From a virus: a stretch of 64,000 nt of DNA. A model generated the notes under the pieces. It worked only from the letters and a program-made list of their open reading frames with translations, did not search any database and was not told where the DNA came from. Positions within the stretch are counted from its first letter, which is position 1; each line of letters starts with the position of its first letter. Shown one piece after another: positions 32,072 through 40,440 of the stretch. The DNA lies in IMG/VR virus record IMGVR_UViG_3300047496_000213, positions 17,817 to 81,816 of that record; one strand, given 5' to 3'. The position numbers were made by a program, and so were the translations under genes.

Positions 32072-32455
32072 ATGACAAATTTAATTGATAAATATAATCG
32101 CAATCGTCCGTTTTTGATGATTACTCGGTTAGCTCATGTGGCTAAAGGCGTAAGAACAGAAATTCGTGGATGGGATAAGAAATCTGAGAACACTAGAATT
32201 GAAGAAAATCATAGAATTATTGATCGCGTTAACGATACACACATGCGAGATGCCGTAGTAATTATAGATGTTGTTAAGAATGTTTGTGTTAAAAATGCGA
32301 TGACAGATTCTCCAGATAATGAAGTTATATCGTATTTTTTACAAAAATATAAAGAAGATGTCTCCAAATCATTGAATTCATGGGCAACATTAAAGGCACA
32401 GGAAAAAGCCAAACAAATTCCGGAACCATCTATTGATGGTGTTTATGGTGTGTAA
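32072..32455 (+). CDS. Unknown helical protein (127 aa)
   Basis: AAGGAAA precedes the ATG. It is strongly charged with an amphipathic helical pattern and no known motif. Position next to gp44 could suggest a replication partner such as gp62, but I see no sequence support. Its stop overlaps the start of the HAD gene. Confidence 0.6.
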   Translation: MTNLIDKYNRNRPFLMITRLAHVAKGVRTEIRGWDKKSENTRIEENHRIIDRVNDTHMRDAVVIIDVVKNVCVKNAMTDSPDNEVISYFLQKYKEDVSKSLNSWATLKAQEKAKQIPEPSIDGVYGV

Positions 32456-33144
32456 TGAAAGTTATATTGACAGATATTGATGATACAATTCTGCAATTTT
32501 CACATCATTTTGAGAATTGGGCGCGTAATAAAAAAGGTTATAATCTAAATAGTAGAATGAGAGAAATTGGTAGTTTATCGGATGCTATAGGATGTGACCG
32601 AGAAACTATTGATGATCTTATATTAGAATTTTCTGAAGATCATAGCGAGTTTGGTATTTTGACGCCTGAAAAAGACGCTCTTTATATATTACCTATCTTG
32701 CATAAAATGGGATATCAATTTGTCGCTATTTCTGCTTGTATTCATGGGCCTGAAGTTACCGCCATAAGGCGTAAAAATCTAGAAACAGCCTTCGGTTTCA
32801 AGTGGCTCGGAATCCACTGTGTGGGCCTTAAACAATCAAAAGAAATACAATTAAGCGCCCATGATACAGCTTATTGGGTTGAAGATAATTTGGCGCACGC
32901 CTTAGTTGGTGCTCAAGTTGGCCACAAGACTTTCTTACTGGATCGTCCGTATAATCAAGGTGAATTACCAGACGGTAATCCGATGAGAGTGAAATCTTGG
33001 CACAACATTTTCGAAGAAATCGTTAGGAACGAACCTAAGATAAGTATTACTGATACGGATTTGGTTATTACTAATCCGGTTCCTCATGCATCCGTTCCAA
33101 CGATGCCGACAGGAAAATATAAGACGTTTAATATTAGGAGCTAA
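32455..33144 (+). CDS. HAD-family phosphatase, nucleotidase-like (229 aa)
   Basis: Motif I is LTDIDDTIL (nucleophile and acid aspartates at residues 6 and 8). A motif II-like ISACIHGP (about 93) and a motif IV region YWVEDNLAHALVGAQVG (about 140) follow, then KTFLLDRPYN. This resembles deoxynucleotidase-type HAD proteins. It lies next to thymidine kinase, so a role in nucleotide pools is plausible. Confidence 0.65.
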   Translation: MKVILTDIDDTILQFSHHFENWARNKKGYNLNSRMREIGSLSDAIGCDRETIDDLILEFSEDHSEFGILTPEKDALYILPILHKMGYQFVAISACIHGPEVTAIRRKNLETAFGFKWLGIHCVGLKQSKEIQLSAHDTAYWVEDNLAHALVGAQVGHKTFLLDRPYNQGELPDGNPMRVKSWHNIFEEIVRNEPKISITDTDLVITNPVPHASVPTMPTGKYKTFNIRS

Positions 33145-33148
33145 GGCG

Positions 33149-33334
33149 ATGAAAAGAATGAGTATTGATCAACAACTTCTAGAAAATGAACGAAGACTAC
33201 GAAAAGTCAGAGACAATAATTATGTTCAAATCCATATCAAAAAAGCATTACAGCATCTTGATTCCGATAAAGTTATGGTGAAAACAAAGCTATTGGAAGC
33301 ATTAGAAGAGTTAGAAAAATGTATGGTGAACTAA
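33149..33334 (+). CDS. Small helical protein (61 aa)
   Basis: ATG 33149 has AGGAG and AAGG upstream. It is a fully helical, charged protein (LLENERRLRKVRDNNYVQIH...KLLEALEEL) likely to form a coiled coil. It overlaps the thymidine kinase start by 16 nt, so the two are co-translated. Function unknown. Confidence 0.6.
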   Translation: MKRMSIDQQLLENERRLRKVRDNNYVQIHIKKALQHLDSDKVMVKTKLLEALEELEKCMVN

Positions 33335-33885
33335 CTGTCATTACAGGTCCGATGTTCAGTTCTAAGACCACAGAACTTTTGAAAAGAATATTGTGGGCTA
33401 AAAATGGTGAAAATAAAGAAGTCTTAGTAATCAAACCAGCTTTTGATGATCGTTATTCTATAACTAAAATAGTTTCACACGATGGTTTAAGTGTTGATGC
33501 AGAATCAATTACATCATGGGCAAATATTTATGAATCCGCTTTATTTGCGGATATGATTTTTATCGATGAACTTCAGTTTTTTTGCGAACCATATTTTTCT
33601 GGAGATATAATTCAAGAAGTAATTAATCTTTTGAAGCAAGGTAAAACTGTTATAGCTAACGGACTAGATATGGATTTTGAAGGAAATGCTTTTCCTATAA
33701 CAAAAACACTATTTACTATGGCTGATAATGCAATAAAACTTAGGTCTAATTGTGTTATTTGTGGTAAAAATGCAACAAAAACTTATAAGAAGAAACTTTC
33801 ATATGAACAGCAAGTTGAATTAGGTTCTAGTGATTTGTATGAGGCCCGCTGCAATAAACATTGGTATGGTATAGTCGAGTTTTGA
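33319..33885 (+). CDS. tk: Thymidine kinase (188 aa)
   Basis: Walker A GPMFSSKT (10-17), the FIDELQFF motif (about 92), VIANGLDMDFEGNAF (about 112) and the zinc lid with CVICGK and ARCNKHW match type II thymidine kinases. It phosphorylates thymidine to dTMP for phage DNA synthesis. T4 tk has nearly the same length. Confidence 0.9.
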   Translation: MYGELTVITGPMFSSKTTELLKRILWAKNGENKEVLVIKPAFDDRYSITKIVSHDGLSVDAESITSWANIYESALFADMIFIDELQFFCEPYFSGDIIQEVINLLKQGKTVIANGLDMDFEGNAFPITKTLFTMADNAIKLRSNCVICGKNATKTYKKKLSYEQQVELGSSDLYEARCNKHWYGIVEF

Positions 33886-33974
33886 GACAATAAAACACCA
33901 TATATGAAAGTTTTTTGGTGATCCTAAATACTTTTCGAGAGCGGTTAAATTAACTCTAACTCGGAGATCACACA

Positions 33975-34757
33975 GTGGCAAGAAACATTGCTAAACGGGC
34001 ATCAAGACCTAACCCAAGAGAAGAACGAAACACACCAGAATATAGAAGAAAGCGAGACAATATAGTCAACTTTGACGAAGCCGCCTCAAAAAGCTACCGT
34101 CGCAAAAAAGTTGAACTACTTCCACGAAATCTCGCTCAAGAAAATTACCTTGATTTATTAGAAAATCCTGACAAAAATATCGTCATAGCAATGGGTCCTG
34201 CTGGAACCGGTAAAACTTTATTGGCAACATTATTTGCCATTCAAGAACTTCAAGCTGGAAATGTAGAAAAAATTATTGTTACCCGCCCTTTGGTGGCAAC
34301 TGGAGAAAACATTGGGGCTCTTCCTGGTGACCTAATTGCAAAACTTTCGGTCTGGGCAATTCCGATTTTAGATATATTCAAGGAATACTATTCTATTGCT
34401 ACTGTAAAAAAACTTTTAGAAGATGAAACTCTTGAGTTAGCTTCACTAGGTTTGATGAGAGGTAGATCACTAAAAAACGCAATTGTGATAGGGGATGAAA
34501 TGCAAAATGGAACTCCAGATCAATTTAAAAATCTGTTGACTCGTATTTCTGATGTAGGAAATACAAAAATGATTATAACAGGTGATATAAATCAGCATGA
34601 TCGTGGTTTTGCTGAAAACGGTCTGAAGGATTTCGTAGAACGTTTAGAAAAAAATCCGAATTGTGCAAATAGAATTGGTTTAGTTAAATTTTCTACAGGT
34701 GATGTAGAACGGCATCCTGTTATTGCTCAAGTATTGAAATTATATGGAGAAAATTAA
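33975..34757 (+). CDS. phoH: PhoH-like P-loop ATPase (260 aa)
   Basis: The start is GTG 33975 with CGGAGA upstream. Walker A GPAGTGKT (74-81), TRPLV, ENIGALPGDL, Walker B NAIVIGDEMQN and ITGDINQHD are all typical of PhoH. The basic N-terminal 45 residues are an extra. PhoH is common in large phages; an RNA-helicase or nucleotide-related role is proposed for the family. Confidence 0.85.
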   Translation: MARNIAKRASRPNPREERNTPEYRRKRDNIVNFDEAASKSYRRKKVELLPRNLAQENYLDLLENPDKNIVIAMGPAGTGKTLLATLFAIQELQAGNVEKIIVTRPLVATGENIGALPGDLIAKLSVWAIPILDIFKEYYSIATVKKLLEDETLELASLGLMRGRSLKNAIVIGDEMQNGTPDQFKNLLTRISDVGNTKMIITGDINQHDRGFAENGLKDFVERLEKNPNCANRIGLVKFSTGDVERHPVIAQVLKLYGEN

Positions 34758-34801
34758 GCTCTCGTAAGTATCAAAATACAAATAAAATACTACTTTACAG
34801 G

Positions 34802-34911
34802 CCATAATGATTCTTTAGGTAATTACTTATTGATTAGAAAGAACCATTATGGCTGGAAGAAAAACAAAAATTACTGTCGTTATTACTGATCCGGTTTCAT
34901 TCGGAATTTAA
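34802..34911 (+). other. 15-bp hairpin covering the start of a 20-aa ORF
   Basis: CCATAATGATTCTTT (34802-34816) pairs with AAAGAACCATTATGG (34838-34852) with one mismatch. The ATG of MAGRKTKITVVITDPVSFGI (34849-34911) lies inside the right arm. The ORF ends at the NADAR gene border and may be a truncated gene. Confidence 0.35.
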
Positions 34912-35378
34912 AGTTCTTGATGGGCTCGCGCCCTTAGACGATAAATTTCGTGAATGTATTCCCATTCTGTCAGAGTTGTATTCGTTGGATCGTGTTTTCC
35001 GATTTTGTGCGTCAGCACCGCAACCCCTGTATCATAAAGAGCCTTTCGAAATGCTTCGTTCTGGTCGAAGCATGCGTCATACGCCTTCGAAATGAGGTTG
35101 TGATATTTCTTGGACAAGCGCGGGTAGGGTTTCCCCCGCCAATATAAGGTTTGCGTCTCCTTCCAGGCATTTCCGAGTTGGCCGACCTTAAATGCGTCGT
35201 AGCCATGGAGGGCCGCAATCATTTCCTGTTCCTCAAGCCCTTCTTGCTTAATCGACTGAATCCACCCTTCAAAAGCACCGCACTGGACACCATCTAACTT
35301 GAATGGATATGGAAACAGGTTTGAAAGGGCGGTTCCGAGACCACCATTTTTATAACCCAGATCGATGATTTCGGTCAT
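34908..35378 (-). CDS. NADAR (YbiA-like) ADP-ribose glycosidase family protein (156 aa)
   Basis: The family pattern is clear: LSNLFPYPFKLDGVQC, AFEGWIQSIK, DAFKVGQLG, LYWRGKPYPRLSKKY, then the LTHKIGKHDP and LTEWEYI ending. NADAR proteins break N-glycosidic bonds in ADP-ribose-type compounds; some act as antitoxins that remove ADP-ribose from DNA guanine. Here it is divergent from mucR with its own promoter, beside the NAD salvage genes. Role in phage is inferred. Confidence 0.75.
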   Translation of the reverse strand: MTEIIDLGYKNGGLGTALSNLFPYPFKLDGVQCGAFEGWIQSIKQEGLEEQEMIAALHGYDAFKVGQLGNAWKETQTLYWRGKPYPRLSKKYHNLISKAYDACFDQNEAFRKALYDTGVAVLTHKIGKHDPTNTTLTEWEYIHEIYRLRARAHQEL

Positions 35379-35443
35379 TATAATATCTTTCTTGCTTGGT
35401 TAGAGAGGGGTTAGACGGCTCTTCGCAGAGAGGAACAAGAGAG

Positions 35444-35471
35444 ATTATATCCTTTTTTCAACTTTTTTCAA
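35444..35471 (-). promoter_or_regulatory. Sigma70-like promoter of the NADAR gene
   Basis: On the minus strand TTGAAA (35466-35471), a 16-nt spacer and TATAAT (35444-35449). TTTTTTCAAC repeats flank it. Confidence 0.55.
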
Positions 35472-35490
35472 CTTTTTTTCGTTTGTGCTG

Positions 35491-35530
35491 TTGACTTATC
35501 ATAGGGAGAGAGTATTTAGGAATCTCTCCC
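35491..35530 (+). promoter_or_regulatory. Promoter of mucR with inverted repeat
   Basis: TTGACT (35491-35496) and TATTTA (35513-35518). GGGAGAG (35504-35510) and CTCTCCC (35524-35530) flank the -10 box and could be an operator or a 5-prime hairpin. Confidence 0.45.
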
Positions 35531-35557
35531 TGTAGCTGCTTAACAAAAGGAACCTTC

Positions 35558-36115
35558 ATGACGCAGCCAAACGAAGGCGGAAACGCCGAATCTACCCACC
35601 TTGATCGGGTGGTTACGCTAACAGCGGCTTATGTCGCTGGGAATACCGTTCGGGCTGGTGAACTTGGCGAAATTGTCGCTTTGTTCGCTACGGCTCTACG
35701 TGGCCTGGACGCGCCCATCGTTCCGGAAGTTATTCCGGAAGAGCCTAAGGTATCGATCAAGAAGTCGATTACACCCGACTATCTGATCTGCCTGGATGAC
35801 GGAATGCGCTTCAAGTCGCTGAAGCGTCACCTGTCCACACTCGGTATGACTCCGGACGAATATCGTGCGAAGTGGGGCCTGGACAAGGACTATCCGATGG
35901 TTGCTCCATCTTACAGTGAAGCTCGGTCCACTCTCGCAAAGACGGCTGGCCTGGGTCGCAAGCGTTCGGATGAAACCGTTGCTCCTGCCGTAGCGGAAAC
36001 TCCCGCTGCCGCCGTAGCGGAAACTTCCGCGCCGGTGACTGAGACGGTTGCTGAAACCCCGGCGCCCAAGGCTCCGAAGGGTAAGAAGGCCGCCAAGGAA
36101 ACGGTTGAAGCGTAA
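35558..36115 (+). CDS. mucR: MucR/Ros-family transcriptional regulator (185 aa)
   Basis: Residues about 70-128 (SITPDYLICLDDGMRFKSLK, RHLSTLGMTPDEYRAKWGL, YPMVAPSYSEARS) match MucR/Ros regulators, which are almost confined to Alphaproteobacteria and act like nucleoid proteins. The zinc finger is incomplete: the second Cys of C-x-x-C is Asp and the distal His is missing. The tail (about 145-185) is an Ala/Pro/Glu/Val-rich linker ending in lysines. Codons are GC-rich, consistent with recent host origin. Strong terminator follows. Confidence 0.8.
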   Translation: MTQPNEGGNAESTHLDRVVTLTAAYVAGNTVRAGELGEIVALFATALRGLDAPIVPEVIPEEPKVSIKKSITPDYLICLDDGMRFKSLKRHLSTLGMTPDEYRAKWGLDKDYPMVAPSYSEARSTLAKTAGLGRKRSDETVAPAVAETPAAAVAETSAPVTETVAETPAPKAPKGKKAAKETVEA

Positions 36116-36134
36116 TTTACGCTTCAATTTCCTA

Positions 36135-36168
36135 AAAAAAGGGTCGCTGGAAACAGCGACCCTTTTTT
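36135..36168 (+). terminator. Strong Rho-independent terminator
   Basis: AAAAAAGGGTCGCTG, GAAA tetraloop, CAGCGACCCTTTTTT. Confidence 0.95.
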
Positions 36169-36182
36169 ATTTCTTTTCATAT

Positions 36183-36210
36183 TGACAAAAACTTCAAAAA
36201 GATATAAATA
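36183..36210 (+). promoter_or_regulatory. Promoter of the NAD salvage block
   Basis: TTGACA (36183-36188) with TAAATA (36205-36210) after 16 nt. The same -10 region reads TATAAATA (36203-36210), so early and late polymerase forms might both use it. Confidence 0.5.
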
Positions 36211-36268
36211 GATTTTAACGGTTACGGGATAGACCCATTTACCGGCCATAGCATCTGTAGGAGCTACG

Positions 36269-37522
36269 ATGACCATTAATGAAGCGCAATTGCGCTATGA
36301 TCTTGCGGTATTTATCGGGAGATTTCAAATTTTTCATAATGGTCATCTTCATGTAATCGAAGAAGCTCTACAAAAAGCTCGAACAGTTCTAATCATTATC
36401 GGTTCTGCCAACGAAGCACGGAAGCCTGACCGTTTGCCTTTTACGGCTGATGAACGTCGGGAAATGATTATTAATAGTATTTCAGATACGAAATATCAGT
36501 GGCGATCTGTCACCGAAACGGAAAAAACCGTTTACGCGCAATCTATAGATATTTCGGATCGTGAGCGCGTCTTTATAAAGTATGCCGAAGATTTTAGTAA
36601 TATGACGCTTTGGACAGAGCAAATTCAACGACTGGTAGAAGAAACAGTTAATAATTTGACTGATTCTAGATTGTTTGAAAAAGCAAAGATTACTTTGATT
36701 GGTCATGCTAAGGATAATTCAAGTTTTTATTTGAAGGCTTTCCCTCAATGGGATTCCATAAATGTTGAACAAAAACATATTCTTTCGGCCACGGATATTC
36801 GAAATGATTATTTCAAAGATTGGAACAATATCGATGAATATTGGAATCGATGGTATACATATGTTGTTCCAACTATCCCAAAAGGAACTCTGAGTTTTCT
36901 TAATAAATTCAGATCGACTGAATTTTATACAGAAATTTGCAAAGAACTTCGTTTCATGGAAACCTACTTGGCTCAATGGGATTCCGTTCCTTATAAGCCA
37001 AATTTCCTCACTGTGGATAATGTTGTTATCCAAAGCGGATTTATCCTTTTGATTCAGCGAAAGTCTTATCCTGGCAAAGATTTGTGGGCACTTCCTGGTG
37101 GACATCTGGAACAAGATGAAACTGTCGAGCAAGGAACTCTTCGTGAATTGAGAGAAGAAACAAAGCTGAAAGTACCGGAATCAGTCCTAAAAGGCAGTAT
37201 TGTCGCCACAAAATATTTCGATAATCCTTATCGGTCTACGCGGCGTAGAACACTAACGTTTGCCACTTTATTTCATCTTAACCCAAAGGTTCCGGAACGT
37301 ATCTTAAGCGTGAAGACGGATGGAACACCAAATACATTTTCTGAGACGGAAGAAGCTTATCGGAAGCGTGTAAAGGAAGCTTTACGCTTGCCTCGTGTTA
37401 CTGCGGCGGATGATGCTAAAAAAGCTAAATGGGTTCGTTTGGACGAGATTCGTCGGGATCAAATGATGGAAGATCATTTTTCCATCATTCAAACAATGAA
37501 GGCAATGATTAAAGAAGATTGA
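36269..37522 (+). CDS. nadM: NMN/NaMN adenylyltransferase-Nudix fusion (417 aa)
   Basis: The N-terminal half has GRFQIFHNGH (17-26) and LSATDIRN (172-179), the two ATP-site motifs of NMN adenylyltransferases of the NadM type. The C-terminal half has a Nudix box starting ALPGGHLEQDE (about 274) and ending RELREET (about 298). The first joins a mononucleotide to ATP, making NAD or its nicotinate form. The second probably hydrolyses ADP-ribose or a similar compound. It is the first gene of the NAD block and has a GGAG site. Confidence 0.85.
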   Translation: MTINEAQLRYDLAVFIGRFQIFHNGHLHVIEEALQKARTVLIIIGSANEARKPDRLPFTADERREMIINSISDTKYQWRSVTETEKTVYAQSIDISDRERVFIKYAEDFSNMTLWTEQIQRLVEETVNNLTDSRLFEKAKITLIGHAKDNSSFYLKAFPQWDSINVEQKHILSATDIRNDYFKDWNNIDEYWNRWYTYVVPTIPKGTLSFLNKFRSTEFYTEICKELRFMETYLAQWDSVPYKPNFLTVDNVVIQSGFILLIQRKSYPGKDLWALPGGHLEQDETVEQGTLRELREETKLKVPESVLKGSIVATKYFDNPYRSTRRRTLTFATLFHLNPKVPERILSVKTDGTPNTFSETEEAYRKRVKEALRLPRVTAADDAKKAKWVRLDEIRRDQMMEDHFSIIQTMKAMIKED

Positions 37523-37544
37523 CAAATTTTTCTGGATTAACCTC

Positions 37545-37572
37545 TGGACAAATACGAAATATGTTGTATAAA
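37545..37572 (+). promoter_or_regulatory. Sigma70-like promoter
   Basis: TGGACA (37545-37550), a 16-nt spacer and TATAAA (37567-37572); GGAGAG precedes ATG 37611. TTGACA at 37519 is an alternative -35 without a good -10. Confidence 0.45.
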
Positions 37573-37610
37573 GAATGTAAGAAATCCCGTCATGGATGGA
37601 GAGTTATTAA

Positions 37611-38936
37611 ATGAATATAGATTTTGCTTATAGGGCTCATTCGCACTCATATAAAATTGATCCGATTATTCGATCACTTCTCGATGTTGATTTCTATAAG
37701 TTGCTTATGCAGCAATTGGTTTATACCAATCATTATTTTACACGAGTTGAATACGCAATTATTAATCGCACTCTATCTGTTGATTTGGCACAGGAAATTA
37801 ATCGCGCGGAATTGCGGGAACAACTTGAATACTGTCGCACTCTTCGTTTTACTCCTTCTGAATTAATTTGGCTTACGGGTCAAACTTTCTATGGACAAAT
37901 GGGTATTTTTCACAAGAGTTATATTGATTATCTTAGAACTTTTCAGCTTCCTGAATTTGAATTGAGTAATGATCAAAATGTGTTTGATTTGAGATTTTCT
38001 GGAAGCTGGGTAGAAGTCAAGCTTTGGGAAATATTTGCAATTTCAATTATTAACGAAATGCGATATCGTGAAATTATGAAGAAAATGTCCAAATCTCAAC
38101 TAGACATTATGTATGCTCGTGCCAAAGTTAGACTTTATGACAAGCTCGAAATTCTTTCTAATATTGAAGGGCTTAACCTAACCGATTTTGGAACGCGCCG
38201 CCGTCATAGTTTTCTGTGGCAAGAACATTGTGTCCTAACAGCAATGGAAGTTTTGGGTGATAAATTTACTGGAACTTCAAATGTTCACTTAGCAATGAAA
38301 CATAATTTGGAAGCAAAGGGAACTAATGCTCATTCGCTTCCGATGGTTTTTGCCGCTTTGGCTAAAAATGATGAAGAACTGAAGCAATCTCAATACAAGG
38401 TTCTTCGTGAATGGGAAGAATTTTACAGAGGTAATATGTTGGTTTTCCTTCCCGATACCTTTGGAACGACTCAATTTCTTAGAAATGCGCCGCCAATTTT
38501 AGCTCAAACTTGGGCTGGAGCTAGACCAGATTCAAAAGACCCAATTGTAGGTGGAGAAGAATTGATCAATTGGTGGAAGATGCATGGCGTTAACCCACAA
38601 GAGAAACTTATAATTTTTTCGGATGGTCTAGATGTTAATCTTGATCGTCGTGATGCAATCAATATGGATAATGATATTCCAACTATCCAAGAACATTTCA
38701 AAGATAGAGTTAAAGTTGGTTTTGGATGGGGGACAAATCTGACTAATGACTTTCGTTTTAATTCAGAAATGAAACCTATCAGCCTTGTCTGTAAAGTCGC
38801 CTCCGTTAACGGCAAACCGGCAGTTAAACTTTCTGACGTAAAATCAAAGGCTACGGGTGAAGCCGAAGAAGTTAAGCGATATCAAAGAGTCTTCGGAGAA
38901 GAGGGAATTGAGATAGGTCCAGTTCTTATTGTGTAA
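37611..38936 (+). CDS. pncB: Nicotinate phosphoribosyltransferase (441 aa)
   Basis: SLLDVDFYKLLMQQLV at the N-terminus, LRFSGSWVEVKLWE, DFGTRRRHSF, FTGTSNVHLA and IIFSDGLDV match bacterial PncB throughout, at a similar length. It converts nicotinate and PRPP to nicotinate mononucleotide. The sequence favours PncB over the nicotinamide enzyme NadV/NAMPT. It sits between the adenylyltransferase and nicotinamidase genes. Confidence 0.85.
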   Translation: MNIDFAYRAHSHSYKIDPIIRSLLDVDFYKLLMQQLVYTNHYFTRVEYAIINRTLSVDLAQEINRAELREQLEYCRTLRFTPSELIWLTGQTFYGQMGIFHKSYIDYLRTFQLPEFELSNDQNVFDLRFSGSWVEVKLWEIFAISIINEMRYREIMKKMSKSQLDIMYARAKVRLYDKLEILSNIEGLNLTDFGTRRRHSFLWQEHCVLTAMEVLGDKFTGTSNVHLAMKHNLEAKGTNAHSLPMVFAALAKNDEELKQSQYKVLREWEEFYRGNMLVFLPDTFGTTQFLRNAPPILAQTWAGARPDSKDPIVGGEELINWWKMHGVNPQEKLIIFSDGLDVNLDRRDAINMDNDIPTIQEHFKDRVKVGFGWGTNLTNDFRFNSEMKPISLVCKVASVNGKPAVKLSDVKSKATGEAEEVKRYQRVFGEEGIEIGPVLIV

Positions 38937-38960
38937 ATTTCAGGACTGAAGGAATGGAAA

Positions 38961-39374
38961 ATGCCCCGACGCTCGTCTAATGTTCCTGTTATCAGTGAAA
39001 CGAATGATGCCGTATTTTACGTCGTTCGGTTCATTGATGATGTATGGGATAGTGAATCCGAGATAGCCAATTATGCAGACGCGCTGGAAAAACAAGCTGC
39101 TGGCAAAAATCCATGGTTTCCAGCCAAAATTTCTCGGGTATTTGTAGAAAATGATATTAGAAAGATTGAATTCCAAAATGGATATGCTCAACAAGACAAT
39201 GATCGATCATTTCGTTTTGCTGAAATGTTCGTCAACTTTAAACAATTAAAGAAAATGTCATTCGGAGCAATTTTCCGAAATCTTTATTTTTTAAATTGGA
39301 AATTTTTACTATTACCATACCAGAACCACCACAAACCCTTGATGTATCATCTAAATCGTCATATCAAATCGTAG
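38961..39374 (+). CDS. Unknown protein, possible -1 frameshift product (137 aa)
   Basis: It begins MPRRSSNVPVISETNDAVFY with a GAAGGAATGG upstream. The zero-frame C-terminus (WKFLLLPYQNHHKP) looks unnatural. At 39287-39293 the in-phase heptamer T-TTT-TTA occurs. A -1 slip there gives KLEIFTITIPEPPQTLDV and ends at 39397, which looks much more protein-like. Either a programmed frameshift or an indel is likely. The role between pncB and pncA is unknown. Confidence 0.55.
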   Translation: MPRRSSNVPVISETNDAVFYVVRFIDDVWDSESEIANYADALEKQAAGKNPWFPAKISRVFVENDIRKIEFQNGYAQQDNDRSFRFAEMFVNFKQLKKMSFGAIFRNLYFLNWKFLLLPYQNHHKPLMYHLNRHIKS

Positions 39375-39409
39375 ATCAACAAAAACTATTAAGTTAAGGA
39401 AAAAAGAAA

Positions 39410-40048
39410 ATGAAAACTGAAATTAAAGAAAACGATATTCTACTCATTATCGATCCGCAAATTGATTTTTGCGAAGGTGGAAATCTGGCGGTGATTGGCG
39501 GCAATGCTATCATGTCGCTTATTGTGAAGATCGCTAAGAAATTCAAGAATGTGATCATCACTCAGGATTGGCACCCGGCGAATGCCAAGCAATTTGCAAC
39601 AAACAATCCGGGTTCTACCGCGTTTTCGGTTCTCGAAAACTTTTATGGTCCTGGCACTGTGCAAGTTCTCTGGCCTCCGCATTGTATTCAAGGCTCTAAG
39701 GGCGCCGATTTCCATAAGATTCTGAACGCGGTTGTTCGCAAGGCGCAAGCTATCATTCGTAAGGGATATGATCCTGACATTGATAGTCACTCGGCTTTCT
39801 TTGCCAATGACAAGAAGACGTCTACTGGTCTTGACGGCTACATTCGCAGTCGTGGTCTCACCGGTCGAATTTATATTGTCGGTCTGGCGTTTGATTATTG
39901 TGTTGGATATTCCGCGATTGATGCTCGCAATCTCGGATACGAAGTCACGGTGATCAAAAATGCTACGGCTTCGATTGCTCCGGAAACTGAAGCGGAAACG
40001 TTGAAGAAGTTCGCGGAACTTGGTATCGAAGTTATCGATTGGGAATAA
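39410..40048 (+). CDS. pncA: Nicotinamidase (212 aa)
   Basis: The catalytic triad of the family is visible: Asp15 in LLIIDPQIDF, Lys118 in AIIRKGYDPD and Cys164 in GLAFDYCVGYSA. The metal site lies in TQDWHPA (Asp53, His55). WPPHCIQGSKGADFH is the usual substrate-pocket strand. It deamidates nicotinamide to nicotinate, feeding PncB. Codon use is more GC-rich than in pncB, suggesting separate origins. Confidence 0.9.
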   Translation: MKTEIKENDILLIIDPQIDFCEGGNLAVIGGNAIMSLIVKIAKKFKNVIITQDWHPANAKQFATNNPGSTAFSVLENFYGPGTVQVLWPPHCIQGSKGADFHKILNAVVRKAQAIIRKGYDPDIDSHSAFFANDKKTSTGLDGYIRSRGLTGRIYIVGLAFDYCVGYSAIDARNLGYEVTVIKNATASIAPETEAETLKKFAELGIEVIDWE

Positions 40049-40053
40049 AAAAC

Positions 40054-40440
40054 GTGAAAAAGCCAGTTTCAAAGAATTATCTCTATAAATATTATGAGAA
40101 AGAAACTTTTAGATTGACAAACATACCATACATGACGTTTATTCCAGAAAACGATCTCCTTCATACAACACCTCAATTTAAGTTTTATGAACTATGGAGA
40201 ACTCGTGCTGATTTCATAGAATTGGAAATGAACTACAATTATGATCGTTATGTAATGCGTAATAAATCTCAAGAAAAAAGAGATGAAATTGAAGAATATT
40301 ATGCAAATAAAGTTAAGAAGTGGAAAATGAAAATTGGTACAACTGATGAAATGAAGAAGCAATTCGTTATTTATAAAATGTTCGAGGGAAGATCAGCGGC
40401 AGGTAATGCCGTTCTTGAGCAGGATGCTAAAGATGTTTGA
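40054..40440 (+). CDS. Unknown basic protein (128 aa)
   Basis: GTG 40054 is a reasonable start; TTG 40039 would overlap pncA. It is rich in Lys, Tyr and Phe (KNYLYKYYEKETFRL, KVKKWKMKIG), mostly helical. No family recognised. It is co-directional in the NAD block and overlaps the next small gene. Confidence 0.55.
   Translation: MKKPVSKNYLYKYYEKETFRLTNIPYMTFIPENDLLHTTPQFKFYELWRTRADFIELEMNYNYDRYVMRNKSQEKRDEIEEYYANKVKKWKMKIGTTDEMKKQFVIYKMFEGRSAAGNAVLEQDAKDV

Noticed and set aside
37611-38936. Nicotinamide phosphoribosyltransferase (NadV/NAMPT), common in large phages
   Set aside because: The N-terminal SLLDVDFYKLLMQQ, DFGTRRRHSF and SDGLDV segments match PncB, the nicotinate enzyme, along the whole length, and the pathway genes PncA and NadE fit nicotinate.
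39440-40072. Minus-strand 210-aa ORF opposite pncA
   Set aside because: The plus-strand frame contains the complete nicotinamidase triad; the opposite frame is basic and unrelated to any family.
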